Shown here: positions 35,591 to 43,495 of the stretch, one piece after another | Layout of the letters: the number at the start of each line of letters is the position of its first letter | Position numbering within the stretch: the first letter of the stretch is position 1 | Assembly: GCF_900112985.1 (NCBI RefSeq) | Contig: NZ_FONS01000004.1 | Coordinates: 62,001 to 126,000 of the forward strand | Length of the DNA: 64,000 bases | Origin: Pedobacter antarcticus | GTDB taxonomy: Bacteria; Bacteroidota; Bacteroidia; Sphingobacteriales; Sphingobacteriaceae | Direction: 5' to 3' | Translations under genes and position numbers: made by a program | Notes under the pieces: generated by a model | What the model was told of the DNA's origin: nothing | What the model saw: the letters and a program-made list of their open reading frames with translations, nothing else | Databases searched by the model: none

Positions 35591-36408
35591 ACGATGGCAG
35601 TGATCTGGTCGAACAAATTTGTTGTGACTTCTCCTGGACGCCCTGTTCCAACAGCCTTTCCATCTATTTCTAATACAGGAAGGATATGCTTGGTCGTACT
35701 GGTAATAAATGCCTCGGATGCATTTGCCAGTTCTTCCAGGTTGAAGTCTCTTTCTACCACACGGAAGCCCTGCGCCGCAAGAGAAAGTATATTTTTACGG
35801 ATTACTCCTGGTAATATCTGCGTTGCGGCGGTGATTATTTCCTGATCATGATTAACAATAAAGAAGTTTGCTCTCGGGCATTCTCTTACCCATCCTTGAT
35901 TATGATACAACACATCATGTGCACCTGCCTGCCGGATTGTAGGCTGCAGCCAGATTGCCATTGCATAATCTAATGTTTTAATTCCTGAAAGCTGCCTCTG
36001 ATAATCAAATGTCATCAATTTAATTCCTTGATCCTGTAGTACCAGCGGTGCTTGCAGCTCAGTTTGGCTAATCACCAGATTTGGCGGCGTGTTGAGCAGA
36101 TAACCGTCACTTGAATAGCCTCCGGTTAAAGTAAGTCTGATTCCTGAATCGGGGATCTGGTTGTTTGCTGTCAACTCTTCCAGAATTTTTAGGATAGCTT
36201 TTCTATCCAGATCAATGTCCAGATGCATTTGGGCGGCTGAACTGAAGAATCTGTCCAGATGATCTTCAAGGAAAATGGCTTTTCCATTAACGGTCTTAAA
36301 AAAATCGAAGATCCCGTAACCGCGTTGGATAGACAGATCTGAAATCTGAAGACTGGCTGCTGTAAGGGGTACAAACCTGTCGTTTATGAAAACCTGCTTG
36401 TTTGACAT
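35569..36408 (-). CDS. Class IV PLP aminotransferase
   Basis: 279 residues from the ATG at 36408 (an earlier in-frame ATG at 36426 adds six residues and overlaps the divergent gene start). Fold-type IV features: ISDLSIQRGYGIFDFFKTV, FLEDHLDRFFSSA, the PLP lysine K144 in GIKTLDYAMA, and VRECPRANFFIV. It belongs to the D-amino-acid / branched-chain aminotransferase / aminodeoxychorismate-lyase group; sequence alone does not settle which. No pathway partners are adjacent. Confidence 0.88.
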   Translation of the reverse strand: MSNKQVFINDRFVPLTAASLQISDLSIQRGYGIFDFFKTVNGKAIFLEDHLDRFFSSAAQMHLDIDLDRKAILKILEELTANNQIPDSGIRLTLTGGYSSDGYLLNTPPNLVISQTELQAPLVLQDQGIKLMTFDYQRQLSGIKTLDYAMAIWLQPTIRQAGAHDVLYHNQGWVRECPRANFFIVNHDQEIITAATQILPGVIRKNILSLAAQGFRVVERDFNLEELANASEAFITSTTKHILPVLEIDGKAVGTGRPGEVTTNLFDQITAIVKKQAGL

Positions 36409-36425
36409 AATATCTTTTTTATGCA

Positions 36426-37622
36426 ATGATAAGAAAAATAAGCAGGCTGAAATCTCCTATTGACTATATTCGTTCTTTTATTGTAATCCCGTTTGAGATT
36501 GTACGCGCTATAAAGAATTTATTCATGATTATTGATTTTGTTGTTTTTCTGCTAATTTGCTTTCTGCTTTTTCTGATCTGGAGATTACCTGTTTTCGGAA
36601 GCCTGCCCAGGGGTAAAAGGCTGGAGCTGATTAAAAGTAAGTTTTATTACAAGGATGGCAGTCTGAAAAATCTTTCGGACACGCCAGTGAAGCCGGAAAA
36701 CGTGAGCTATTTCCAGCTGCTTTCTGCTCTTTTAAAGAAAAACCCGCTACGCAGACCGCCTGCACCACTTCCGGTGTTAAAGCCGGATTTTACCAGTTCA
36801 TCACAGACCAGGATTACCTGGTTCGGACATTCCAGTTATTTGCTGCAGATATCAGGCTTAAATGTGCTGGTAGACCCGGTATTTAGTCCGAGAACATCTC
36901 CTTTTAGTTTTATTGGCTCATTGAATTATGCGGGGACCGAACAGCTAAGGCTGGAAGACTTGCCGGACATTGATATTTTATTGATCACGCATGATCATTA
37001 TGACCATCTCGATTATCAATCCGTCCTGAAATTAAGTGGGAAAACAAAATATTTTCTTACCTCGCTTGGTGTCGGGGCTCACCTGCAGCATTGGGGTATT
37101 CCGGAATCGAAGATTACAGAGATGGCCTGGTATGAAACAACAACTTTATCAGGGCTTCAATTCACAGCTTGCCCTGCAAGACACTTTACCGGCAGATTAT
37201 TTAAGCGAAATCAAACGCTATGGTGTTCATTTGTTGTCCAATCTTCAGATAAACGGATATTTCTCGGTGGAGATTCGGGATATGATACCCATTTTAAGGA
37301 AATTGGAGAAAGGTTTGGATCTTTTGATCTCGCTATACTGGAATGCGGTCAGTATAACGTTTATTGGCCGTTTATTCACATGTTCCCGGAGCAAACCGTA
37401 CAAGCTGCTATCGATCTGAATGCTAAAGCGCTTCTGCCGGTACACTGGTCGAAGTTCTCGCTGGCCTTGCACGATTGGAATGATCCGGTTATCCGGGCGG
37501 TTAAGGCTGCAGCGGATGTCCAGCTACCAATTGCAACTCCACATCTGGGTGAAACTATAACTATCGGTGACCCCTATCCGGTAAAACAGTGGTGGCTAAA
37601 TTTATCGGTGGCTAAACAATAA
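36426..37622 (+). CDS. Metallo-beta-lactamase-fold hydrolase (NAPE-PLD/UlaG-like)
   Basis: 398 residues. An N-terminal membrane segment at about 35-56 (MIIDFVVFLLICFLLFLIW) anchors it. The hydrolase domain has WFGHSSYLLQI, the zinc motif THDHYDH (H189, H191, D193, H194), ACPARHFTGR, and GGDSGYDTHF. The overall pattern resembles N-acyl-phosphatidylethanolamine phospholipase D and the UlaG group. In bacteria the substrate is usually unknown; a membrane lipid is plausible given the anchor. Divergent from the aminotransferase gene. Confidence 0.88.
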   Translation: MIRKISRLKSPIDYIRSFIVIPFEIVRAIKNLFMIIDFVVFLLICFLLFLIWRLPVFGSLPRGKRLELIKSKFYYKDGSLKNLSDTPVKPENVSYFQLLSALLKKNPLRRPPAPLPVLKPDFTSSSQTRITWFGHSSYLLQISGLNVLVDPVFSPRTSPFSFIGSLNYAGTEQLRLEDLPDIDILLITHDHYDHLDYQSVLKLSGKTKYFLTSLGVGAHLQHWGIPESKITEMAWYETTTLSGLQFTACPARHFTGRLFKRNQTLWCSFVVQSSDKRIFLGGDSGYDTHFKEIGERFGSFDLAILECGQYNVYWPFIHMFPEQTVQAAIDLNAKALLPVHWSKFSLALHDWNDPVIRAVKAAADVQLPIATPHLGETITIGDPYPVKQWWLNLSVAKQ

Positions 37623-37658
37623 TTTTTTGCTGGTGTTATAAACAAAAACTCAAGCAGT

Positions 37659-37991
37659 ATGAAAAAGACAGATGAAATTGAAATCTTCCAGACTGTAAGG
37701 GCTGACCTTCAGCCTTACGCAACTTTAGGATTTACTAACAGGCTTAACTCAGAAAGTGGTTATGATCTTTGGGCGGAACAGAAAAATGTGGTTAATGGAC
37801 ACGAAGTTCATGAATTGTTTTTTGCGGGTTTAGAGATTTCAGGTGATACGGTTATCCTGAGCTTATTTCCTGATGACTTTCCGCAACATGAGAAGATCAG
37901 TTTAGGGACACTTGATGAAGTTAAACTAAATCAGCTGGACGACAAGATTGCTCTGGCATTTAAAATATTTAAAGAAAACGAGTGGATATAG
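37659..37991 (+). CDS. Hypothetical 110-residue protein
   Basis: I do not recognise it. The protein is acidic and soluble with no signal or cysteine. Segments TNRLNSESGYDLWAEQKNV and VILSLFPDDFPQHEKIS suggest a small alpha/beta fold. It overlaps the following GTG-start gene by 10 bases, and that gene overlaps miaA, so all three are probably one transcript. The clear ATG and coding character (consistent codon use with neighbours) make it a real gene. Confidence 0.7.
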   Translation: MKKTDEIEIFQTVRADLQPYATLGFTNRLNSESGYDLWAEQKNVVNGHEVHELFFAGLEISGDTVILSLFPDDFPQHEKISLGTLDEVKLNQLDDKIALAFKIFKENEWI

Positions 37992-38818
37992 ATCCTGCCT
38001 TCTGGCATAATGACTTCATAAAAAAGCTTGAGGAGAAAAGAGTAATAATCGGGCAGGTTTCTCCTGCTGACTCAATATTTAAGCTGAAATCCATAAATTG
38101 CAAGGAGACCGGAAATGTTATTTTTCTGAATCTTCTAAGCCTTGGGGTAAACTACAGTCCTGAGGCTTTAGTTAAATTGAAGAATGATTACGCTATACAA
38201 GGAGCAACTTTGATTCAGCTTTGGGAGGACGTATGGAACTTACGTTCAGTTCAGGTGATAAACCGGCTAATGTCTTTACTCGGTTTGAATTTGCAAAGGG
38301 TTCATGGACGGCAAACAACAGTTATATCCATCAGTCAGGTGGAGGCCGACCATTTTATGGAGCAATATCATTTGCAAGGGGGTGTTAAATCCAGATACCG
38401 GCTCGCCCTTATGGCCAAGGGAGACATCGTAGCAGTTGCAACTTTCTCTGCCAGGCGCCGGATGTCGCTTATTGCCGAAACATATTATTCAATTGAACTG
38501 ATTCGTTTTGCTAGTGTTTCCGGCCTGGTTGTACAGGGAGGCCTGAGTAAACTGATAAAGCATTTGATTAATTTACTCAAACCAGATGATGTAATGACTT
38601 ATGCTGACCTGGACTGGTCTGCGGGTGCTGCATATGAAAAACTGGGATTTACATTGGTTGACACACAACCAGCTTCGAAAATCTGGGTCTGTCGTTCTAC
38701 GGGTAAAAGGTACTTTCAGCACCGCCTGCCATCTGACTTTGATTCCAACCCTACAGGTTATACGCCTGTTTTCAACACAGGTAATTTAAAATATATTTTA
38801 TACTTAAATGGAAGATAA
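37982..38818 (+). CDS. Phage-type protein: restriction-fold-like N-terminus plus Mom/GNAT-like domain
   Basis: 278 residues from GTG 37982. Residues about 60-105 (ATLIQLWEDVWNLRSVQVIN) resemble the end of the Vsr/restriction-like domain of phage proteins often annotated as homing endonucleases. Residues 120-250 match the Mom-like acetyltransferase fold that follows it in those proteins: YHLQGGVKSRYRLALM, IELIRFASVSGLVVQGGLSK, MTYADLDWSAGAAYEKLGF, and GKRYFQHRL. Such proteins occur mainly in phages; here it is chromosomal, overlapping the gene before by 10 bases and miaA by 11. Recognition is from pattern memory; the activity is unknown. Confidence 0.65.
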   Translation: MDIDPAFWHNDFIKKLEEKRVIIGQVSPADSIFKLKSINCKETGNVIFLNLLSLGVNYSPEALVKLKNDYAIQGATLIQLWEDVWNLRSVQVINRLMSLLGLNLQRVHGRQTTVISISQVEADHFMEQYHLQGGVKSRYRLALMAKGDIVAVATFSARRRMSLIAETYYSIELIRFASVSGLVVQGGLSKLIKHLINLLKPDDVMTYADLDWSAGAAYEKLGFTLVDTQPASKIWVCRSTGKRYFQHRLPSDFDSNPTGYTPVFNTGNLKYILYLNGR

Positions 38819-39740
38819 TCCACTTCTTGTCGTCCTGGGACCTACCGCTTCGGGAAAGACCAGATTAGGGGTCAGTCTGGCGCGTTCGCTATCAACTGAA
38901 TTAATCAGCGCAGATAGCCGCCAGGTTTTTAAAGATATGGATATTGGTACCGGCAAAGACCTCCATGAGTATGGGCAAGGTGAAAATGGCGTTCCTTATC
39001 ATTTGATTGATATTCTTGAGGCGGGAGATAGTTATAATGTAAATGCTTTTAAGGAAGACTTCTATACTATTTACGGTGAGTTAAGAAAGCATCATAAGGT
39101 TCCATTATTATGTGGTGGAACGGGCATGTATATTCACACCATTTTACAGGACCAGCCTTATACAGCTATTCCTGTAAATACAGATCTGCGGGCTTCGCTT
39201 CCACAGCAAGATTCTGGTAAACTGCGGGATATACTGCTAACCTACCCGCCAGCTTTTACTGCGCATGCGGATCTTTCTTCTGCCAAACGAATGGTTCGAG
39301 CCATAGAGGTTGCTGATTATCTCCGGAGGAATGACCTTAAAATAATTAAAAGGCCCGTTTTGGATCCCTTGGTTATCGGTCTTGTACCAGATGTTGAGCT
39401 CCGCCGGTCCAGAATCAAAGAACGGCTGCAGGTACGTTTGCATTCTGGATTGATAGAAGAGGTAGATAGGTTGTTGAAAAAAGGTATTAGTCCGGAGAAG
39501 TTGACGTTTTACGGATTGGAATATAAGTTTGTAACTGCTTACCTGCAGAATGAGATGACCCGGTCGGATTTAGAGGAGAAGCTCTATTTTGCGATCAGAC
39601 AATTTGCAAAAAGGCAAATGACTTTTTTCCGTAAGATGGAAAAAGATGGTGTTATAATTAACTGGATAGATGCCGGTCAAAGTCCGGAGCAGATCAAAAG
39701 ACAGGCCCTGGCTATGGTCGCGAAAAAATGGAATTTATAA
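38808..39740 (+). CDS. miaA: tRNA dimethylallyltransferase
   Basis: 310 residues. The P-loop GPTASGKT (11-18), LISADSRQVFKDMDIGTGKD, and the downstream FYGLEYKFVTAYLQNEM and RQFAKRQMTFFRKM segments are diagnostic. It transfers dimethylallyl to A37 of tRNAs reading UNN codons. The ATG lies 11 bases inside the preceding gene, implying translational coupling with a phage-type protein. Confidence 0.96.
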   Translation: MEDNPLLVVLGPTASGKTRLGVSLARSLSTELISADSRQVFKDMDIGTGKDLHEYGQGENGVPYHLIDILEAGDSYNVNAFKEDFYTIYGELRKHHKVPLLCGGTGMYIHTILQDQPYTAIPVNTDLRASLPQQDSGKLRDILLTYPPAFTAHADLSSAKRMVRAIEVADYLRRNDLKIIKRPVLDPLVIGLVPDVELRRSRIKERLQVRLHSGLIEEVDRLLKKGISPEKLTFYGLEYKFVTAYLQNEMTRSDLEEKLYFAIRQFAKRQMTFFRKMEKDGVIINWIDAGQSPEQIKRQALAMVAKKWNL

Positions 39741-39955
39741 TATACAGGATAAACGTGCGTTACGTGAAATATTAAATTTAATAAACAGGTATGTTCGTTC
39801 TTTATTATTAAAATAATATCTATTTACTGTTGTGGCATGCATTTTGTAATTATTGGGTATCTATCGTATGGATAGCGCATGTTTTAAAACGGTTGTTTTA
39901 CCAATGTAAGTTTCCATCAGTAAAACAATAATACACCAGTTAAAAGAATACTCAA

Positions 39956-40486
39956 ATGAAAAAATCTACTAAATTATTTGCGACTGCAGCGGCTGCAGTA
40001 ACAATTTTACTTTCTACTCAGGCAAATGCTCAAAAATTAGGTATAGGAGCAAATGTTGGTGTGCCGACAAGCAAACATTATAATTTTGCTGCCGGCGCTG
40101 ATGTTCGGTTACAATTTAATGCCACTAAACAATTATCAATTCCTGTAGCTACAGGTTATACTCATTTCTTTGCTAAAGACGCACCATATATCCTGGGTGG
40201 AGATGTACCTGATTACGCTTATATTCCTTTGAAAACAGGCTTAAAGTATTTCCTTGATCCATCTGGATCAGGTGTTTATGCAATGGGTGAGGTTGGAGCA
40301 GCATTTGGTGTTTCAAAAGACTCTAAAACTACATTTTTATATGCACCAACAATTGGTTATTCATGGAGCAGTGGCCTGGATCTTGGACTTAAATATGAAA
40401 ATGCAGGAAAAGGCGATGCTTTACGTTATTTAGGTAACAACAGCGGGCAGATAGCTTTACGTCTTGCATACGGGTTCAAACTGTAA
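39956..40486 (+). CDS. Small outer-membrane beta-barrel protein
   Basis: 176 residues. A signal peptide ending in STQANAQ is followed by eight-strand-like alternating segments (LGIGANVGVPTSKHYNFAAG, VRLQFNATKQLSIPVATGY) and a C-terminal strand ending in RLAYGFKL. This is the OmpA/OmpW-like small barrel type common in Bacteroidota. Function unknown. It is a single gene with a very strong terminator; 215 bases of AT-rich leader precede it. Confidence 0.8.
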   Translation: MKKSTKLFATAAAAVTILLSTQANAQKLGIGANVGVPTSKHYNFAAGADVRLQFNATKQLSIPVATGYTHFFAKDAPYILGGDVPDYAYIPLKTGLKYFLDPSGSGVYAMGEVGAAFGVSKDSKTTFLYAPTIGYSWSSGLDLGLKYENAGKGDALRYLGNNSGQIALRLAYGFKL

Positions 40487-40818
40487 TGTGCTGAAAAGGT
40501 CAATCGAAGTATATAAATTAAAAAACACGGTCAATTTCAGACCGTGTTTTTTAATTTATATATCTTTCTACTTATTTACACCGGAAAAACTATTCATCGG
40601 GTTTTGCCCGCATCTCAAATAATTGCAATATTTTAATTATAACAGCCATTTATCCTGTCGTTTTTTAAGTATTTGAAATTAAAATAGTATTTTGAGCAAA
40701 ACACGAAATTGATAAATTAAACTTCAACTGTTCATCTTGAAAGTGATTTATTCATTTAAATTCTTTCAGGTAGGTAACAGTTTTGCAGAGCTTAAAAACG
40801 ACAAATAAATATATAAGA
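40487..40818. other. 332-bp intergenic region
   Basis: Begins with the 23-bp-stem hairpin at 40510-40562. Beyond that I see only AT-rich DNA and a tiny CGGG-TTTTG-CCCG hairpin near 40599; presumably it carries the promoter of the lipoprotein gene, which I cannot place. Confidence 0.3.
40510..40562. terminator. Long perfect inverted repeat, terminator-like
   Basis: Arms 40510-40532 and 40540-40562 are exact reverse complements (23 bp) around a 7-base loop AATTTCA. The core AAACACGGTC / GACCGTGTTT is flanked by AT-rich pairs, so each strand has a T-rich tail after the core, as expected for a bidirectional terminator. It is 23 bases after the OMP stop. Confidence 0.9.
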
Positions 40819-41361
40819 ATGATGAAAAGATATATTGGAGTTGCTGTGTTATCAGTATTTATGGCATGTAATTCCTCAGAGCATTCAAAAAATGCACAAG
40901 AGGATACTACTGTTGTTGCTGCCGATACCTTAGCAGTAAATAACGAGATCCAATTTAGTGAGCCCAGAATCGAAAATATTCTTAAAAACTATCTGATCTT
41001 GAAAAATACTCTGGTCAGTGGTAAAGAAACAGAAGCTCAGGGTGCCGCTAAAGAATTGTCCACAGCTTTAAATAGTTTCGAGGGCTGTGAGAATACTGCA
41101 CTGATTGCAGATAAGATAGGTAACACTACCGACATCAAAATTCAGCGTAAAGAATTCACTGCTTTAAGCTCTGATATCATTGCATTGTTCGAACACGCAG
41201 ACCTTAAATCCGGGTTCTTATATGTGCAGCATTGTCCAATGGCGAACAACGGCAATGGTGGAGACTGGATCTCTTCAGAGAAGAAAATCAGAAACCCTTA
41301 TTATGGCGATAGTATGCTGGAATGCGGATCAGTTCTTAAAGAAATTAAACCCAAGAATTAA
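40819..41361 (+). CDS. DUF3347-family lipoprotein
   Basis: 180 residues from ATG 40819; the open frame upstream starts with TTG and lacks a signal. Lipobox VFMAC gives a lipidated cysteine near residue 16. The domain matches DUF3347: a helical part (FSEPRIENILKNYLILKNTL, ELSTALNSFEG), then FLYVQHCPMANNGNGGDWIS and IRNPYYGDSMLECG. The C-P-M and M-x-x-C-G residues suggest metal (copper) binding, as the domain is also found fused to heavy-metal efflux adaptors. No metal-efflux gene is adjacent. Confidence 0.8.
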   Translation: MMKRYIGVAVLSVFMACNSSEHSKNAQEDTTVVAADTLAVNNEIQFSEPRIENILKNYLILKNTLVSGKETEAQGAAKELSTALNSFEGCENTALIADKIGNTTDIKIQRKEFTALSSDIIALFEHADLKSGFLYVQHCPMANNGNGGDWISSEKKIRNPYYGDSMLECGSVLKEIKPKN

Positions 41362-41412
41362 AAGCTCGATTCTTACTTTTTAATGACGTGCTGTTAATAA
41401 TTATATAACAGT

Positions 41413-41442
41413 TTTGTCACCATTATTTAAGAGCTATTTTTA
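41413..41442 (+). promoter_or_regulatory. Candidate promoter for citrate synthase
   Basis: TTTG (41413-41416) is 18 bases from TATTTTTA (41435-41442), close to TTTG-N19-TAnnTTTG. The ATG is about 38 bases further on. Other TA-rich choices exist in this leader. Confidence 0.35.
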
Positions 41443-41480
41443 TTTTAAATATTATTTTTGTTATTTATAAACTATAAGAT

Positions 41481-42767
41481 ATGTCAGATATTGCAGAAAT
41501 TAAGATTGACGGAAAAGTGTACGAGTTTCCGGTTATTACGGGAACAGAAGGTGAGAAATCTATAGACATCTCTAAACTGAGGGAACTAACAGGACACATT
41601 ACTCTTGACTTCGGCTACAAAAACACCGGTTCTACTAAAAGTGCAATTACCTTTTTAGATGGAGAAAAAGGAATATTAAAATACAGAGGATACGATATTG
41701 AAGAACTTGCGGAAAAATCTACTTTCCTTGAAGTTGCTTACTTACTAATTTACGGTGATCTGCCTACTATTTCGCAACTTGAGGGTTTTCAGGCTAATAT
41801 CACCAAACACACCCTCATTCATGAGGACATGAAAAAGTTTTTGGATGGATATCCTTCCAAATCTCACCCGATGGCGCAGTTAGCATCTTTGGTATGCTCT
41901 CTTTCTACTTTTTATCCCGAATCTCTTCAAGCTAATTCTTCACCGGAAACAATGGATCAGACTATGATCAAATTACTGGCGAAATTTCCAACTATAGTCT
42001 CATTCATTTATAAAAAGTCTTTAGGTCATCCACTGATTTATCCTAAAAACAAATATGACTATGTTAGCAACTACCTGAATATGACTTTCGGTCAGCGTAC
42101 TGAAGAAGTTGAGATTGATCCGGTTGTAGTTAAAGCAATGAACACTTTATTAATTCTTCATGCAGATCACGAGCAAAATTGCTCTGCATCTACGGTAAGA
42201 ATGGTTGGTTCTTCTGACTGTAATTTATATGCGTCAGTATCGGCTGGTATTGCTGCTTTATGGGGGCCACTTCATGGTGGCGCAAACCAGGCAGTAATAG
42301 AAATGCTGGAGCGAATCAAAGAGGATGGGGGAGATACCGAAAAATGGATTAATAAAGCAAAAGATAAAAATGATCCTTTCCGTATGATGGGCTTCGGTCA
42401 CAGAGTTTATAAAAACTTTGATCCACGTGCGAAAATTATCAAAAAAGCATGTGATGATATCCTGGAAAAATTAGGTATTAATGATCCTGTTCTGGAAATT
42501 GCAAAGAAACTGGAAGAGGCTGCATTAAGTGATCCATATTTTGTAGAGCGTAAATTGTACCCTAATGTTGATTTTTATTCGGGAATAATTTATAGAGCCC
42601 TGGGCTTCCCTACGGATATGTTTACTGTTCTTTTTGCATTGGGCCGTCTTCCGGGTTGGATTGCACAATGGAAAGAAATGCATGAAAACAGAGAGCCGAT
42701 CGGTCGTCCGCGTCAGATTTATGTTGGGCATACCAACCGTGAATTTACTGCTCCTGAAAATAGATAA
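41481..42767 (+). CDS. gltA: Citrate synthase
   Basis: 428 residues, type II (hexameric, NADH-responsive class) length. Active-site elements: LHADHEQNCSASTVRMVGSS, GPLHGGANQAVIEML (catalytic His), GFGHRVYKNFDPRAK (second His, substrate Arg) and VDFYSGIIYRALGFP (catalytic Asp). Condenses acetyl-CoA with oxaloacetate in the TCA cycle. Single gene with a terminator 28 bases downstream. Confidence 0.97.
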   Translation: MSDIAEIKIDGKVYEFPVITGTEGEKSIDISKLRELTGHITLDFGYKNTGSTKSAITFLDGEKGILKYRGYDIEELAEKSTFLEVAYLLIYGDLPTISQLEGFQANITKHTLIHEDMKKFLDGYPSKSHPMAQLASLVCSLSTFYPESLQANSSPETMDQTMIKLLAKFPTIVSFIYKKSLGHPLIYPKNKYDYVSNYLNMTFGQRTEEVEIDPVVVKAMNTLLILHADHEQNCSASTVRMVGSSDCNLYASVSAGIAALWGPLHGGANQAVIEMLERIKEDGGDTEKWINKAKDKNDPFRMMGFGHRVYKNFDPRAKIIKKACDDILEKLGINDPVLEIAKKLEEAALSDPYFVERKLYPNVDFYSGIIYRALGFPTDMFTVLFALGRLPGWIAQWKEMHENREPIGRPRQIYVGHTNREFTAPENR

Positions 42768-42795
42768 TTAATTCAGTTAGCTGAATAGTTTACAG

Positions 42796-42829
42796 AAAAA
42801 CCTCCATATTTAAAATGGAGGTTTTTTTA
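42796..42829. terminator. Bidirectional terminator between gltA and an oxygenase gene
   Basis: AAAAACCTCCAT (42796-42807) and ATGGAGGTTTTT (42815-42826) form a 12-bp stem with a 7-base loop, with T runs on both strands. Confidence 0.9.
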
Positions 42830-43426
42830 TGCAGTTACTTTAAGCCAGCCAGTAATACTCATCCTGGACTTGTGACTTATTAATACCTCATGTGGTAATT
42901 CATTACTCTTAAAAAACACACCTTTTCTGTTATCAGGAGAGATCAGTTGCTGGTCTTTTTCGGGATGGTGAATACAGAGTTCTCCGCCGTCTTCCGGTAT
43001 CCAATTCTCATTCAGATATATAATCATGCTGAATTTTCGACTTTGGTTGTTGCTGAACTGATCAAGATGGGTTCTGTAGAAACTGCCTTTTTCATATAGT
43101 GTATAATGAAATTCATAACCGGTTATACCGGTATAACACGTGCTGTTCAGGTAGAGGATGAATTTATCCATCAAAATAAAAAACTGCTGTTCGCTTATGT
43201 TCTCATGGCTTCTGTCAAGCCAGTGAATCTGGTCACTTCTAACTAATTTGTCTTTGGTTGAAATTTGTGCATTTCCTGTGCCTGCATCTTTAAGCAGATC
43301 GTCAGTTTTAAGTTGAAGGATATTATCTCTTAGTCCTTTAGCGAGTAATGTTGGGAAGAATTCTGTGGAAATCCCTACCTGATCAGTGATGAAACCGTCA
43401 ATTAGCGTTTGAAATTCGTTTTGCAA
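42827..43426 (-). CDS. 2-oxoglutarate/Fe(II)-dependent oxygenase (prolyl-4-hydroxylase-like)
   Basis: 199 residues from a TTG at 43426; no in-frame ATG exists before the upstream stop, and the N-terminus fits the family. The iron triad is H120, D122 (in YRTHLDQF) and H179 (in ELPHEV), with R188 (SRMSITGWLK) to hold 2-oxoglutarate. The closest general type is the SM-20/EgtB-unrelated P4H-like group; the target could be a protein. Convergent with gltA. Confidence 0.85.
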   Translation of the reverse strand: MQNEFQTLIDGFITDQVGISTEFFPTLLAKGLRDNILQLKTDDLLKDAGTGNAQISTKDKLVRSDQIHWLDRSHENISEQQFFILMDKFILYLNSTCYTGITGYEFHYTLYEKGSFYRTHLDQFSNNQSRKFSMIIYLNENWIPEDGGELCIHHPEKDQQLISPDNRKGVFFKSNELPHEVLISHKSRMSITGWLKVTA

Positions 43427-43495
43427 ACCTGCATTTTTACACTGTCTTCGGCAATCCGCCGTTCAGCGATCAAGGTAGTTATTTAATTCTGTCTA

